Shown: piece after piece, positions 35,412 through 44,074 of the stretch
Layout of the letters: every line of letters begins with the position of its first letter
Numbering within the stretch: position 1 is the stretch's first letter
NCBI RefSeq assembly: GCF_024343575.1
Contig: NZ_RJUA01000010.1
Location: 45,781 to 109,780, forward strand
Direction of reading: 5' to 3'
DNA from: Lacihabitans sp. LS3-19
GTDB taxonomy: Bacteria; Bacteroidota; Bacteroidia; Cytophagales; Spirosomataceae
DNA: 64,000 nucleotides
Position numbers and translations under genes: made by a program
Notes under the pieces: generated by a model
Databases searched by the model: none
What the model was told of the DNA's origin: nothing
Seen by the model: only the letters and a program-made list of their open reading frames with translations

Positions 35412-38400
35412 ATGTTCAATTTTTTAACTAAGAGTATTGCCAAGGTATTTGGCACAAAATCAGAGAAAGACATCAAAGGCCTAAGTCCTTATGTAGCAAG
35501 CACAAACGAAGAATTTCAAAAACTTTCAGGCCTTAGCAATGACGCTTTTAGACAAAAGACCATTGATCTTCAAAACTATATCAAAGAGAAACTTTCGCAT
35601 ATAGACAACGAAGTAATTTCGCTTAAAGAAAGCTCTGACAGCAACCCTGACATGGGAATAGACCAAAGAGAGGCTATTTTTAAAAAAATAGACGAACTTG
35701 AAGTAAAAAGAAATATCGAGCTTGAAGAAGTTCTTTTAGAAATACTCCCAAAGGCTTTTGCTATAGTAAAAGAAACCGCAAGAAGATTCAAAGAAAATGC
35801 TACCATCGAAGTTACTGCCAGTCATCTTGACAGAGAATTGGCGATGACCAAAGGCCATATAGAAATAGCTGGCGACAAGGCAATTTGGAAAAACGAATGG
35901 CTAGCCGCTGGTAACATGGTAAAATGGGACATGGAGCACTATGACGTACAGATCATAGGTGGTGCGGCTCTACATAAAGGAAATATCGCTGAAATGGCAA
36001 CAGGAGAAGGTAAAACCCTTGTGGCAACTTTCCCTGCGTTTTTGAATGCATTGGCTGGCAGAGGAGTACATATTGTTACGGTAAATGATTACCTAGCTCG
36101 ACGTGACTCCGAGTGGATGGGGCCAATATTTGAGTTTAATGGTATAACTTGTGACTGTATAGACAAGCACCCCTCAAACTCCCACGCTCGTAAAAAAGCA
36201 TATAATGCGGGTATAACTTATGGTACAAACAACGAATTTGGCTTTGACTATCTTCGTGACAATATGGTCAATGACCCTGACGAATTGGTTCAAAGACCAC
36301 CACACTATGCTATGGTGGATGAGGTTGACTCCGTTTTAGTCGATGATGCTCGTACACCATTGATTATCAGCGGACCAATGACCAAGAAAAACGATGATGA
36401 GCTTTTCAATACCTTAAAACCTAGGATTGCACAAATCGTTGAAGCTCAAAAACAATTGGTAAGTGGTTTCTTGGTAGAAGCTAAAAAATTGATAGCAGAA
36501 GGTGATAAAAAAGAAGGTGGACTATCATTATATAGAGCATTTAGAGGTTTACCAAAAAACAAACCTTTGATTAAATACCTTTCTGAAACAGGTAACAAAA
36601 AACTTTTATTAGAAACCGAAGGTATTTATTTGGCTGAAAACCAAAAACTTATGCCTCAGGCAGATGCTCCTTTGTATTTCACTATTGACGAAAAAAACAA
36701 TTCGATAGAACTTACTGACAAAGGTTTGGACTTTTTGGCATCACATGACCAAGATGCTAATTTCTTTACTATGCCTGACTTGAGCATAGAGATGGCGGCT
36801 ATCGAAAAAATGGACATTTCGAAAGAAGACAAAATCTTGAAAAATGATGATTTAATAAGAGATTATTCTACAAAAGCAGAGCGTATTCATGCGGTTAACC
36901 AATTGCTTAAAGCTTACACATTGTTTGAAATTGACGTTGACTATGTGTTAATGGACGGCAAGGTAAAAATTGTAGATGAGCAAACGGGTCGTATAATGGA
37001 CGGTAGACGTTGGTCTGATGGCTTACACCAAGCTGTAGAAGCCAAAGAAAACGTAAAAGTTGAAGATTCTACCCAAACTTATGCCACTGTTACTCTTCAA
37101 AATTACTTCAGAATGTACCACAAATTGTGTGGTATGACGGGTACTGCCGAGACTGAAGCGGGTGAATTTTGGAAAATTTATAAATTGGACGTTATCTCAA
37201 TTCCTACAAACAGAGAAATCGTTAGAGACGACAAACAAGACAAGGTATATAAAACCGTAAGAGAAAAATACAATGCCGTTGCAGACGAAATTGTAGAAAT
37301 GGTAAAAATAGGCAGACCAGTGCTTTTGGGTACTACATCCGTAGAAAACTCGGAGCTGATTAGCCGAATGCTGACCATCAAAAAGATACCTCACCAAGTA
37401 CTAAACGCAAAGCAACATGCCAAAGAAGCGGATGTTGTTGCCGAAGCTGGAAAACCGGGCACTGTAACTATCGCCACGAACATGGCGGGTAGAGGTACAG
37501 ACATTAAGCTAACGCCAGAAAGTAAGCAATCAGGTGGATTGGCCATCATTGGTACTGAAAGACACGAATCAAGACGAGTAGACCGTCAGCTTAGAGGTAG
37601 AGCCGGTAGACAAGGAGACCCAGGTTCTTCTCAGTTTTTTGTGAGTTTAGAAGACAACCTGATGCGTATGTTTGGCTCAGACCGTATAGCCAAGGTAATG
37701 GACCGTATGGGTATGGAAGAGGGCGAAGTGATTCAGCACTCAATGATTACGAGCTCAATAGAAAGAGCCCAAACCAAAGTGGAGGAAAACAACTTCGGTA
37801 TGCGTAAGCGTTTGATTGAATATGATGACGTAATGAACGTACAGAGAGATACTATCTATAAAAGAAGAAAAAATGCTCTTTTCGGCGATAGATTAGCTTT
37901 GGATATTGCCAATATTATATATGACACTTGTGCTGATTTGTTAGCTAGCACCAAAGGCGATTATGATGAGTTTGAGGTCAGATGTATGCAAAGACTTGGA
38001 TTCAAGGCAGACATCAGCAGCGAAGAGTTTGCAAAAGGAGGATCTGGACTAAATCATAAATTATATGACCAAGCCGAGGCACATTACAAACACAAAAACG
38101 AAACTATAAGAAAAAATATCACGCCTGCATTAGCCAATATCCTCAAAGATAGACAAGCTATGGAAGGTGAGCCATTTATGGCGATTGTAGGTGATGGCAA
38201 TCATCATTTGGCTATTTATGTTGACCTAAGAAAAACAGTAGCGACAGATGGGCGTGAGTTGATATTGGAAATGGAGAAAAACATCTCTCTAAATGTAATA
38301 GACCAAGAATGGAAGGAGCATTTAAGAGACATGGACGACTTGAAACAATCTGTTCAGAATGCTTCTTATGAGCAAAAAGACCCCTTGTTGATTTACAAAT

Positions 38401-38729
38401 TTGAGGCAGTTGAATTGTTTCAGCAGTTTTTGAAAAAAGTAAATACCGAGACTGTAGGATTCTTAATGAAAGCCAACGTGGTAGAAATGAGATTCCAACA
38501 AGCTGCACCTCCTACCAGAACGGATAAACCGAAATTATCAACCAATAGAACGGATGATGGCTCTGGAGAATCAGGACCGGCAATGTTAACGCCAGCGAAA
38601 TCACAGAAAGTGGCGAACAGAAACGACAGAGTAAACGTACAATACCGCAACGGAACCGTAAAACGCGACGTGAAGTTTAAAAACGTTGAAAATGATGTAT
38701 TAAGCGGCGATGCTGTTTTGGTAGATTAA
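35412..38729 (+). CDS. secA: Preprotein translocase ATPase SecA
   Basis: SecA drives secretory proteins through SecYEG with ATP. Walker A is in MATGEGKTLVATF near residue 196. YAMVDEVDSVLVDDARTPLIISGP segments follow near 297, then TVTLQNYFRMYHKLCGMTGTAETE and the motor motifs TNMAGRGTDI and RQLRGRAGRQGDPGSS. At 1105 residues it is longer than E. coli SecA (901), with inserts around 335-430 and in the C-terminal half, as is usual in Bacteroidota. The C-terminus is basic and lacks the CxCxSG zinc motif used for SecB binding. It stands alone between its promoter and terminator. Confidence 0.97.
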   Translation: MFNFLTKSIAKVFGTKSEKDIKGLSPYVASTNEEFQKLSGLSNDAFRQKTIDLQNYIKEKLSHIDNEVISLKESSDSNPDMGIDQREAIFKKIDELEVKRNIELEEVLLEILPKAFAIVKETARRFKENATIEVTASHLDRELAMTKGHIEIAGDKAIWKNEWLAAGNMVKWDMEHYDVQIIGGAALHKGNIAEMATGEGKTLVATFPAFLNALAGRGVHIVTVNDYLARRDSEWMGPIFEFNGITCDCIDKHPSNSHARKKAYNAGITYGTNNEFGFDYLRDNMVNDPDELVQRPPHYAMVDEVDSVLVDDARTPLIISGPMTKKNDDELFNTLKPRIAQIVEAQKQLVSGFLVEAKKLIAEGDKKEGGLSLYRAFRGLPKNKPLIKYLSETGNKKLLLETEGIYLAENQKLMPQADAPLYFTIDEKNNSIELTDKGLDFLASHDQDANFFTMPDLSIEMAAIEKMDISKEDKILKNDDLIRDYSTKAERIHAVNQLLKAYTLFEIDVDYVLMDGKVKIVDEQTGRIMDGRRWSDGLHQAVEAKENVKVEDSTQTYATVTLQNYFRMYHKLCGMTGTAETEAGEFWKIYKLDVISIPTNREIVRDDKQDKVYKTVREKYNAVADEIVEMVKIGRPVLLGTTSVENSELISRMLTIKKIPHQVLNAKQHAKEADVVAEAGKPGTVTIATNMAGRGTDIKLTPESKQSGGLAIIGTERHESRRVDRQLRGRAGRQGDPGSSQFFVSLEDNLMRMFGSDRIAKVMDRMGMEEGEVIQHSMITSSIERAQTKVEENNFGMRKRLIEYDDVMNVQRDTIYKRRKNALFGDRLALDIANIIYDTCADLLASTKGDYDEFEVRCMQRLGFKADISSEEFAKGGSGLNHKLYDQAEAHYKHKNETIRKNITPALANILKDRQAMEGEPFMAIVGDGNHHLAIYVDLRKTVATDGRELILEMEKNISLNVIDQEWKEHLRDMDDLKQSVQNASYEQKDPLLIYKFEAVELFQQFLKKVNTETVGFLMKANVVEMRFQQAAPPTRTDKPKLSTNRTDDGSGESGPAMLTPAKSQKVANRNDRVNVQYRNGTVKRDVKFKNVENDVLSGDAVLVD

Positions 38730-38754
38730 GGATATCAAATAAAAGAAATTAAAG

Positions 38755-38787
38755 AGGACGTGATCACAAAATCATGTCCTTTTTTTC
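38755..38787 (+). terminator. Intrinsic terminator of secA
   Basis: AGGACGTGAT (38755-38764), 6-nt loop, ATCATGTCCT (38771-38780), then seven T. It lies 25 bp after the secA stop. Confidence 0.9.
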
Positions 38788-38818
38788 GTTTAAATAAACA
38801 TGAAATTAAAAATAATAT

Positions 38819-38826
38819 TACATTTG
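38819..38826 (+). promoter_or_regulatory. -7 element upstream of the TumE-type pair
   Basis: TACATTTG matches TAnnTTTG and lies 20 bp before the ATG at 38847. The spacing to the start is like that of the other toxin-antitoxin pair in this window. No good -33 TTG is present. Confidence 0.45.
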
Positions 38827-38846
38827 TCAATATAAATAAAAGCAAA

Positions 38847-39149
38847 ATGACTACAAATCAAAGTGATACCGCCCTTAGCGAGACCATCCATTCTTGGGGA
38901 TTTGCTAGTATCCAGGATTTTGCAAGGGAACAAGCGAAAAACATCTTACAACAAAAAATAGCTCATTACCAATCTCAAATCAGCTTTTTTGAACAAAAAT
39001 ACGGATCTACTTTCGATACATTTTGTAAAGATTTTGACAAAATAACAAACCATTCTGTAATTGAAAAAGAAGATGACAGTATAAGATGGGAAGTAGCAAT
39101 TGATGTCATAAAAGAATATAAAAATGATTTTTCCTCTATAAATGCATGA
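38847..39149 (+). CDS. Putative antitoxin partner of TumE-type toxin
   Basis: I start at the ATG at 38847 (MTTNQSDTALSETIHSWGFAS; 100 residues). The frame is open 29 codons upstream, but that part runs into the secA terminator hairpin. The protein is mostly helical (DFAREQAKNILQQKIAHYQSQISFFEQKYG) with an acidic C-terminus. I do not recognise a DNA-binding domain. It overlaps the downstream TumE-like gene by 4 nt, and small helical genes in this position accompany TumE-family toxins. The antitoxin role rests on this context only. Confidence 0.7.
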   Translation: MTTNQSDTALSETIHSWGFASIQDFAREQAKNILQQKIAHYQSQISFFEQKYGSTFDTFCKDFDKITNHSVIEKEDDSIRWEVAIDVIKEYKNDFSSINA

Positions 39150-39499
39150 ATGAGGTTTTAAAAGAATTTTCAGAAATTATAAATGAAATCAAAATTCTTC
39201 AAGAACGGAAAGATCAAAGAATTTCTGAATCAAAAATAAAAATACATTTCATTGATAATTCTCTTTTAGAAGCAACAGAAATCGAGGTATTTTCAATAAA
39301 AAAGAGAAAGTATGCCTATCAATGGATGAATGCAAAATTTGAATTAATAACTAGATGGGATAATGCAAATCATCACAAACATATTTCTACATACCCTCAT
39401 CATAAACATATTGGGGCAGAAAATAACATTGTAGAATCTATTGACATTACATTAAACGACGTATTAATCGAAATTAGAGAGACAATAAAAAACACTTAA
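39146..39499 (+). CDS. TumE-family (DUF6516) toxin candidate
   Basis: The 117-residue protein has the family signature: KKRKYAYQWMN, then ITRWDNANHHKH, a short gap, and YPHHKHIG. The cluster of histidines and the WDNA motif are typical of DUF6516/TumE proteins found in toxin-antitoxin loci. It follows the putative antitoxin with an ATGA overlap. Its stop codon overlaps the convergent dusB gene by 4 nt. The biochemical activity is not shown by sequence. Confidence 0.82.
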   Translation: MNEVLKEFSEIINEIKILQERKDQRISESKIKIHFIDNSLLEATEIEVFSIKKRKYAYQWMNAKFELITRWDNANHHKHISTYPHHKHIGAENNIVESIDITLNDVLIEIRETIKNT

Positions 39500-40524
39500 T
39501 CCACCCCACCGTACTCCACCACTTTCGCTTTAGATTCCAATATCACACCATCAAATTCTCTTAAAACCAAATCTAGTGTTTCAAAAAGTTCTTCCTTTTC
39601 AAGTGATTGTACCAATTTCATTCTGTATTCTTTAAAATGCGGTAGTCCTCGGAAATAATTAGAGTAGTGTCTTCTCATTTCCAACATACCTAAGGTATCA
39701 CCCTTCCATTGAATGGAGAAGTTGAGGTGTTGTTTTGCCGCATTTACCCTTTGCGTCATTGTTGGGATATCTAAGTATTCACCTGTTTTAAGAAAATGTT
39801 TGATTTCATTAAAAATCCATGGATAACCTATGGCTGCCCTTCCAATCATTATCCCATCTACACCAAATCTATTTTTATAATCCAAGGCTTTCTCAGGTGT
39901 ATCAATGTCTCCATTGCCAAAAATAGGAATCTTGATTCTTGGATTGTTTTTTACTTTTGCTATTAAAGTCCAATCTGCCTCGCCTTTGTAGAGTTGTGCA
40001 CGTGTACGACCATGAATACTTAATGCCTGAATACCCACATCTTGCAGTCTCTCTGCAACTTCTTCTATGTTTTTAGTACTTTCATCCCAACCTAATCTTG
40101 TCTTAACTGTCACTGGCAAATGCGTAGCTTTCACCACCTCTGAGGTCATTTTTGTCATCAAAGGAATATCTTGCAACAATGCCGCCCCAGCTCCTCTACA
40201 AGCCACTTTCTTTACCGGACAGCCATAGTTTATGTCTATCAGGTCTGGATTAGCACCAGTGGCTATTCTAGTACATTCGGCCATGGTATCCACATCACTT
40301 CCAAAAAGCTGAATGCCGATAGGACGCTCATATTCAAAAATATCCAATTTCTGCACACTTTTGTGAGCATTACGTATCAATCCTTCTGAAGACACAAACT
40401 CTGTGTACATCATATCTGCCCCGTTTTCTTTACACACCTGACGAAACGGCGGATCACTCACATCTTCCATCGGTGCCAGCAAAAGCGGAAACTCTCCTAA
40501 TTCTATATTGCCTATTTTTACCAT
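39496..40524 (-). CDS. dusB: tRNA-dihydrouridine synthase DusB
   Basis: Dus enzymes reduce uridine in the tRNA D-loop with FMN and NADPH. The TIM-barrel part has LLAPMEDVSDPPFR, the QLFGSD strand, INYGCPVKKVACRGAGAAL with the catalytic cysteine, SIHGRTRAQLYKG and FGNGDI, all typical of DusB. IMIGRAAIGYPWIF closes the phosphate site. The 342-residue length is normal and includes the C-terminal helical tRNA-binding domain. A TAATTTTG -7 element lies on the minus strand at 40549-40542. In many bacteria dusB precedes fis; Bacteroidota lack fis. Confidence 0.95.
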   Translation of the reverse strand: MVKIGNIELGEFPLLLAPMEDVSDPPFRQVCKENGADMMYTEFVSSEGLIRNAHKSVQKLDIFEYERPIGIQLFGSDVDTMAECTRIATGANPDLIDINYGCPVKKVACRGAGAALLQDIPLMTKMTSEVVKATHLPVTVKTRLGWDESTKNIEEVAERLQDVGIQALSIHGRTRAQLYKGEADWTLIAKVKNNPRIKIPIFGNGDIDTPEKALDYKNRFGVDGIMIGRAAIGYPWIFNEIKHFLKTGEYLDIPTMTQRVNAAKQHLNFSIQWKGDTLGMLEMRRHYSNYFRGLPHFKEYRMKLVQSLEKEELFETLDLVLREFDGVILESKAKVVEYGGVD

Positions 40525-40556
40525 TCTAATCTATTGAACTGCAAAATTAAGCTTTT

Positions 40557-40594
40557 TAAAGTTTAGCTCCTTTTATTTTTACTAAAAAGCTAAT
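40557..40594 (-). terminator. Repeat-like terminator downstream of the S74 gene
   Basis: AAAGTTTAGCTCCTTT followed 20 nt later by AAAAAGCTAA. This is a shorter, weaker version of the hairpin at 44013-44053, sharing 16 identical bases at its left end. On the minus strand it lies just after the stop at 40614. It also overlaps the dusB upstream region. Confidence 0.5.
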
Positions 40595-40613
40595 TTATCA
40601 AAATAAAGAATTT

Positions 40614-42068
40614 TCAATTCAAGTTAGATTTTGACGTCAACTCTTCTTTAATTTTATCTATTTCATTTCTAAAATTGCTCAACTGCATTTTTAAAGATTC
40701 ATTTTCAGTAGACAGCTCTTTAACAGCATTTATTAAAGGAATTACTAACTCAGAATATGAAAGGTTTAAAGTATGCGGCAAATCATTATCTTCAATTAAA
40801 CCACTAAAAGTCCAGTTATTTTTTAACAATATTTCTTTTACATCTTGAGCAATAAGCCCATTTCTAACATTTTTATTTTCATCTGCAATGTAATTGTACT
40901 TGGCAGTTTTCAATTCATTTATAAAACTTAAACCAAGCGAATTATCATAAGAAATATTTTCTTTCAGTCTTTTATCTGAGTAATTAGTCCATGTGGCGTA
41001 ACCACCTATCTGGCTAACATTTGCATCTCCAATCACTACTTTATTGTCTGTATTTACTTTGGCATTAAATCCTAAAGCCATAGCGTTTGATACACTTGTT
41101 GCGTATGGTGTGACATTAACACCAGAAGATGTCCCTAAAAATGTATTGTTATTTCCGTTTACAAGACTATTCCCCGAAGCTGTTCCCATGGCAGTGTTTC
41201 TTGAACCAAATAATAAATTAACTAAAGAATACACACCTAAAGCAGAATTTTCACCATGAATTAGTTCATTATTCTGAAGACTCTGAAGTGATGAATTTCC
41301 GACAGCGGTATTATTACTTGAATTATTAGTCATACTTAGCGTATTTACTCCTAAGGTTGTATTTCCATCTCCAGAAACTGCACTAGTGAATGAATTATTT
41401 CCAATTAAAACATTACTAATGTATCCCATCTGGTGGTAATTACTAGGAATTGTAAAGTTCTTGGCTACATTGTTTCCAATGGCAATTAGATTAATAGGAA
41501 CTGAATTATTAATATTTTCATAAGCCAAATTATAAAGTGCTCCGTTGCCTATAACAATACTTTCGGAAAGAGATTTACTATTCCACATTGCATTATTTCC
41601 CAAAACGATATTCTTTTCGCCATTGGTATTTTCAAATAGTACCATACTACCCAATCCTATGTTATTTATACCATTATTATTATGAAAAAGTGCTGACAAA
41701 CCAATTCCGATGTTATTATATGAGTTTGTTGAATACAATGCACTCGGCCCAATACCTATATTGCTATATCCTTGAATAGAATTATACATGGCTCTATCTC
41801 CTATGGCTACCGAATACCCAACAGCTGTGCTTTTTGCTAATGTTTTATGACCAATACCCACTACGGCTTCGCCTGAAACATTGGAATACATTGCACTATC
41901 TCCAATAGCAATGTATTTATTTGTCGCTGAAAGTGCCTGTGGACGATTATCAACAATTCCATTTGGCGAAATGGTGGTACTGTTAGAATTGGTTGTTGTG
42001 ATGCTTGTCTGAGCACACAAAAAAAATGGAAATAGACAAAAACTCAATAAATAAAGTCTTTTTTTCAT
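40614..42068 (-). CDS. Secreted repeat adhesin with C-terminal S74 intramolecular chaperone
   Basis: Residues 1-20 are a signal peptide (MKKRLYLLSFCLFPFFLCAQ). Residues about 45-345 carry degenerate head-type repeats of the form GYxNIGIGxxAL / NTAVGNSSL, like those of trimeric YadA-type adhesins. Residues about 365-484 are a peptidase S74 domain: YSDKRLKENI supplies the Ser and Lys of self-cleavage, followed by NYIADENKNVRNGLIAQDVKEIL and a final coiled coil (LSTENESLKMQLSNF). S74 domains assemble trimeric fibres and then cut themselves off. It is probably a trimeric surface fibre, not a phage tail, because no phage genes are present. Confidence 0.85.
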   Translation of the reverse strand: MKKRLYLLSFCLFPFFLCAQTSITTTNSNSTTISPNGIVDNRPQALSATNKYIAIGDSAMYSNVSGEAVVGIGHKTLAKSTAVGYSVAIGDRAMYNSIQGYSNIGIGPSALYSTNSYNNIGIGLSALFHNNNGINNIGLGSMVLFENTNGEKNIVLGNNAMWNSKSLSESIVIGNGALYNLAYENINNSVPINLIAIGNNVAKNFTIPSNYHQMGYISNVLIGNNSFTSAVSGDGNTTLGVNTLSMTNNSSNNTAVGNSSLQSLQNNELIHGENSALGVYSLVNLLFGSRNTAMGTASGNSLVNGNNNTFLGTSSGVNVTPYATSVSNAMALGFNAKVNTDNKVVIGDANVSQIGGYATWTNYSDKRLKENISYDNSLGLSFINELKTAKYNYIADENKNVRNGLIAQDVKEILLKNNWTFSGLIEDNDLPHTLNLSYSELVIPLINAVKELSTENESLKMQLSNFRNEIDKIKEELTSKSNLN

Positions 42069-42140
42069 GATAAATGTGTTTTGTTTTTTTTATTATGGAT
42101 AATTGATTAATTACAATGCTAATGTGTACGTTAATGGATT

Positions 42141-43634
42141 TTATTTCAAATATTCTCGCGTGGGTATGAGCTCTATATCCATTTTGTAGAAACCATTCAT
42201 GATTTTTATAATCTCATTTGCAATCACGGCTTGACCAAATGCAGTTGGATATATTCCATCAGAAGAGAAAAAATTACCTGAAGGCCATCGAGCATTTACT
42301 AATACTCCATCATCCGAAACAACCGTACCCTTTAAAATCTTCTTGTAAAAAGAGTTAATATCAAAAATTGGCATTTTAGCATATTCACTTAATATTTTAG
42401 AATTTTCGTTTTTCTTCATTATCTCCTCATTGAAATTTCTTAAAGTATAAGCATCTAAAAGATAGCCTGTTCCAGAAGCATCCAAATTCTTTTTTTGAAC
42501 AACCCATGGTTTAAGGTTAATATTTACATTGGGAGCCAATAAAGAATCAATGGAAGAAGAGCCAAATACTAAGGTTTCTCTACCAAATCCTGAAAAAACA
42601 TGATATGTATCTTCTATTTTTTGTACTTGTTGTCTATAATTGGTACTGAAATAAGGCAGATCTTCGAAATCTGGACAGTTAATTATTACGCCTTTATTGA
42701 GTTGCTGACTAACCAACAGCTTGAAAATAGTTGAATACAATTCAGGACCAAACCCCGTTATGGCATCGGTAAAAACTTCAACTTTTGAGTTAATTTTTGT
42801 CTTTTCCAATTCTACCAAATCATATTTTAAACCAATTCCTACCGGTCTCAAAACCTCACCAATCAAAATATCTTGTAAACCATTTTCAAAAAGAAGAAAA
42901 TCAAATTTGTTTTTATTGACACTAAGATCATAAGCAAAACTTTCCTGCGAACCATCCCGCTTTGACAGAAAATTTAATCCTCCGAACCTAATTCTATTGG
43001 CATCTCGATTATCAACAGCTCCTCGATTTGTAATATAATAATTATCTGTCACACCTAAAAATTTCTTTAAACGGCCATTTTCGATGGCTAAGTTATTTAT
43101 AGCTTCCTTACGTTTTGGAACTGGCCCACCAGTCGGGTTAAAAGATGTGGGCACTTTTCGGCCCAATCCATTATATTCATTCTTGTCGAAAAGTCCATTC
43201 TTAAAATCAATTCCCATTTGATTGGCAATCAAAGTAGGATAAGAGGTTAACATTCCTTCATTAAATATACCTCCGTCTCTCATGCCCAGCATAAGGTTGC
43301 TTCCTGCTGCCACAAGCTTAAAAGGCTTTCCCTTTAATTCAAGTATTTTATCATTTTTGTGTTTTGTTAAGTAAGGAAATTTCGCAGGTTTAAGTTTTTT
43401 AGGTTCTTTAAATGTAATTATGGTATCACCAGTAACTACGGTTTCAAAAAGACCTACTTTTGAAAACTTGTCAACTTTATCTCTTTCAGTTTTATCATTT
43501 TTAGTCTTTACAGTATCCCCATCAATAACCACGAAAGCTGGAAAATCAATAGTAGGCTCCAAAATTTCTTTTGGGTTGCAGCTGAGCATGATGCTGGCTG
43601 CCAATAATGTAGTAATCATAATTTTTGTTCTCAT
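42141..43634 (-). CDS. SGNH-hydrolase-like lipoprotein A, catalytic residues altered
   Basis: The lipobox is at residues 16-19 (LSCN, lipidated C19). The rest resembles Bacteroidota outer-membrane SGNH/GDSL lipoproteins: block I region VAAGSNLMLGMRDGG with SYPTLIANQMGI behind it, and block V region SSDGIYPTAFGQAVIANEII. In active relatives block I is GDSL-like and block V reads DGxHPT; here Asn stands where Ser is expected and Tyr where His is expected. The protein (497 residues) is a paralogue of the gene at 48040-49476, and their first 20 codons and 5' regions are nearly identical. Probably a surface or periplasmic binding protein rather than an esterase. Confidence 0.72.
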   Translation of the reverse strand: MRTKIMITTLLAASIMLSCNPKEILEPTIDFPAFVVIDGDTVKTKNDKTERDKVDKFSKVGLFETVVTGDTIITFKEPKKLKPAKFPYLTKHKNDKILELKGKPFKLVAAGSNLMLGMRDGGIFNEGMLTSYPTLIANQMGIDFKNGLFDKNEYNGLGRKVPTSFNPTGGPVPKRKEAINNLAIENGRLKKFLGVTDNYYITNRGAVDNRDANRIRFGGLNFLSKRDGSQESFAYDLSVNKNKFDFLLFENGLQDILIGEVLRPVGIGLKYDLVELEKTKINSKVEVFTDAITGFGPELYSTIFKLLVSQQLNKGVIINCPDFEDLPYFSTNYRQQVQKIEDTYHVFSGFGRETLVFGSSSIDSLLAPNVNINLKPWVVQKKNLDASGTGYLLDAYTLRNFNEEIMKKNENSKILSEYAKMPIFDINSFYKKILKGTVVSDDGVLVNARWPSGNFFSSDGIYPTAFGQAVIANEIIKIMNGFYKMDIELIPTREYLK

Positions 43635-43913
43635 TAGATTTTAAAAGTTTAAAATGTTTCTAATGGTCACATATTTCATAGTGTAGCTTTTAAAGAGAGG
43701 CAATGTGTGTTTCTCGGTAAAGGCTGTGGCTGTGATTTACGCAACGGTAATTTACGGTATCAAAATCAATAACGTAAAAATAAGCATCCTTAAGGTGTTT
43801 TTTTCAATTGATGCCCCAAATTGAAAAAAAAAAAAACACATAATCCTAATATTTAGCTAAATAAATTTTACAACATGATGAATATCAGTTTTTTATAATT
43901 GATTTATATCAAG
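43553..43913. repeat. 361-bp block duplicated upstream of both lipoprotein genes (copy A)
   Basis: This block covers the first 27 codons of lipoprotein A and about 280 bp upstream. It matches 49395-49756 with only a few differences, most of them inside the coding part and near the A run and the distal end. It includes a candidate promoter on the minus strand (TTG 43769-43767, 17 nt, TACCGTTG 43749-43742) and a hairpin TTTTTTTCAATT / AATTGAAAAAAA (43798-43830). The two copies lie in the same orientation 5.84 kb apart. Confidence 0.9.
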
Positions 43914-44006
43914 TAGTAGTTCATTACAATTTGCCTTTTCAAATAAAAATCAAAGCAATAGAGAAGTTCTATTTTTTAAATCATCAACTATCATTGACCC
44001 TTGCAA

Positions 44007-44053
44007 AACAAAAAAGTTTAGCTCCTTTGAATTTCTCAAAAAAGCTAAACTTT
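44007..44053 (-). terminator. Terminator of the SASA-domain gene
   Basis: AAAGTTTAGCT (44013-44023) and AGCTAAACTTT (44043-44053) form a perfect 11-bp stem with a 19-nt loop. On the minus strand the stem runs into TTTTTTG. It lies just after the stop at 44075. Confidence 0.75.
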
Positions 44054-44074
44054 AAATTAAACGCTGTTTTATTT

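Noticed and set aside
40614..42068. Phage tail fibre, because of the S74 chaperone domain
   Set aside because: It has a signal peptide and head-type adhesin repeats, and no other phage gene is nearby; S74 domains are common on bacterial surface fibres.
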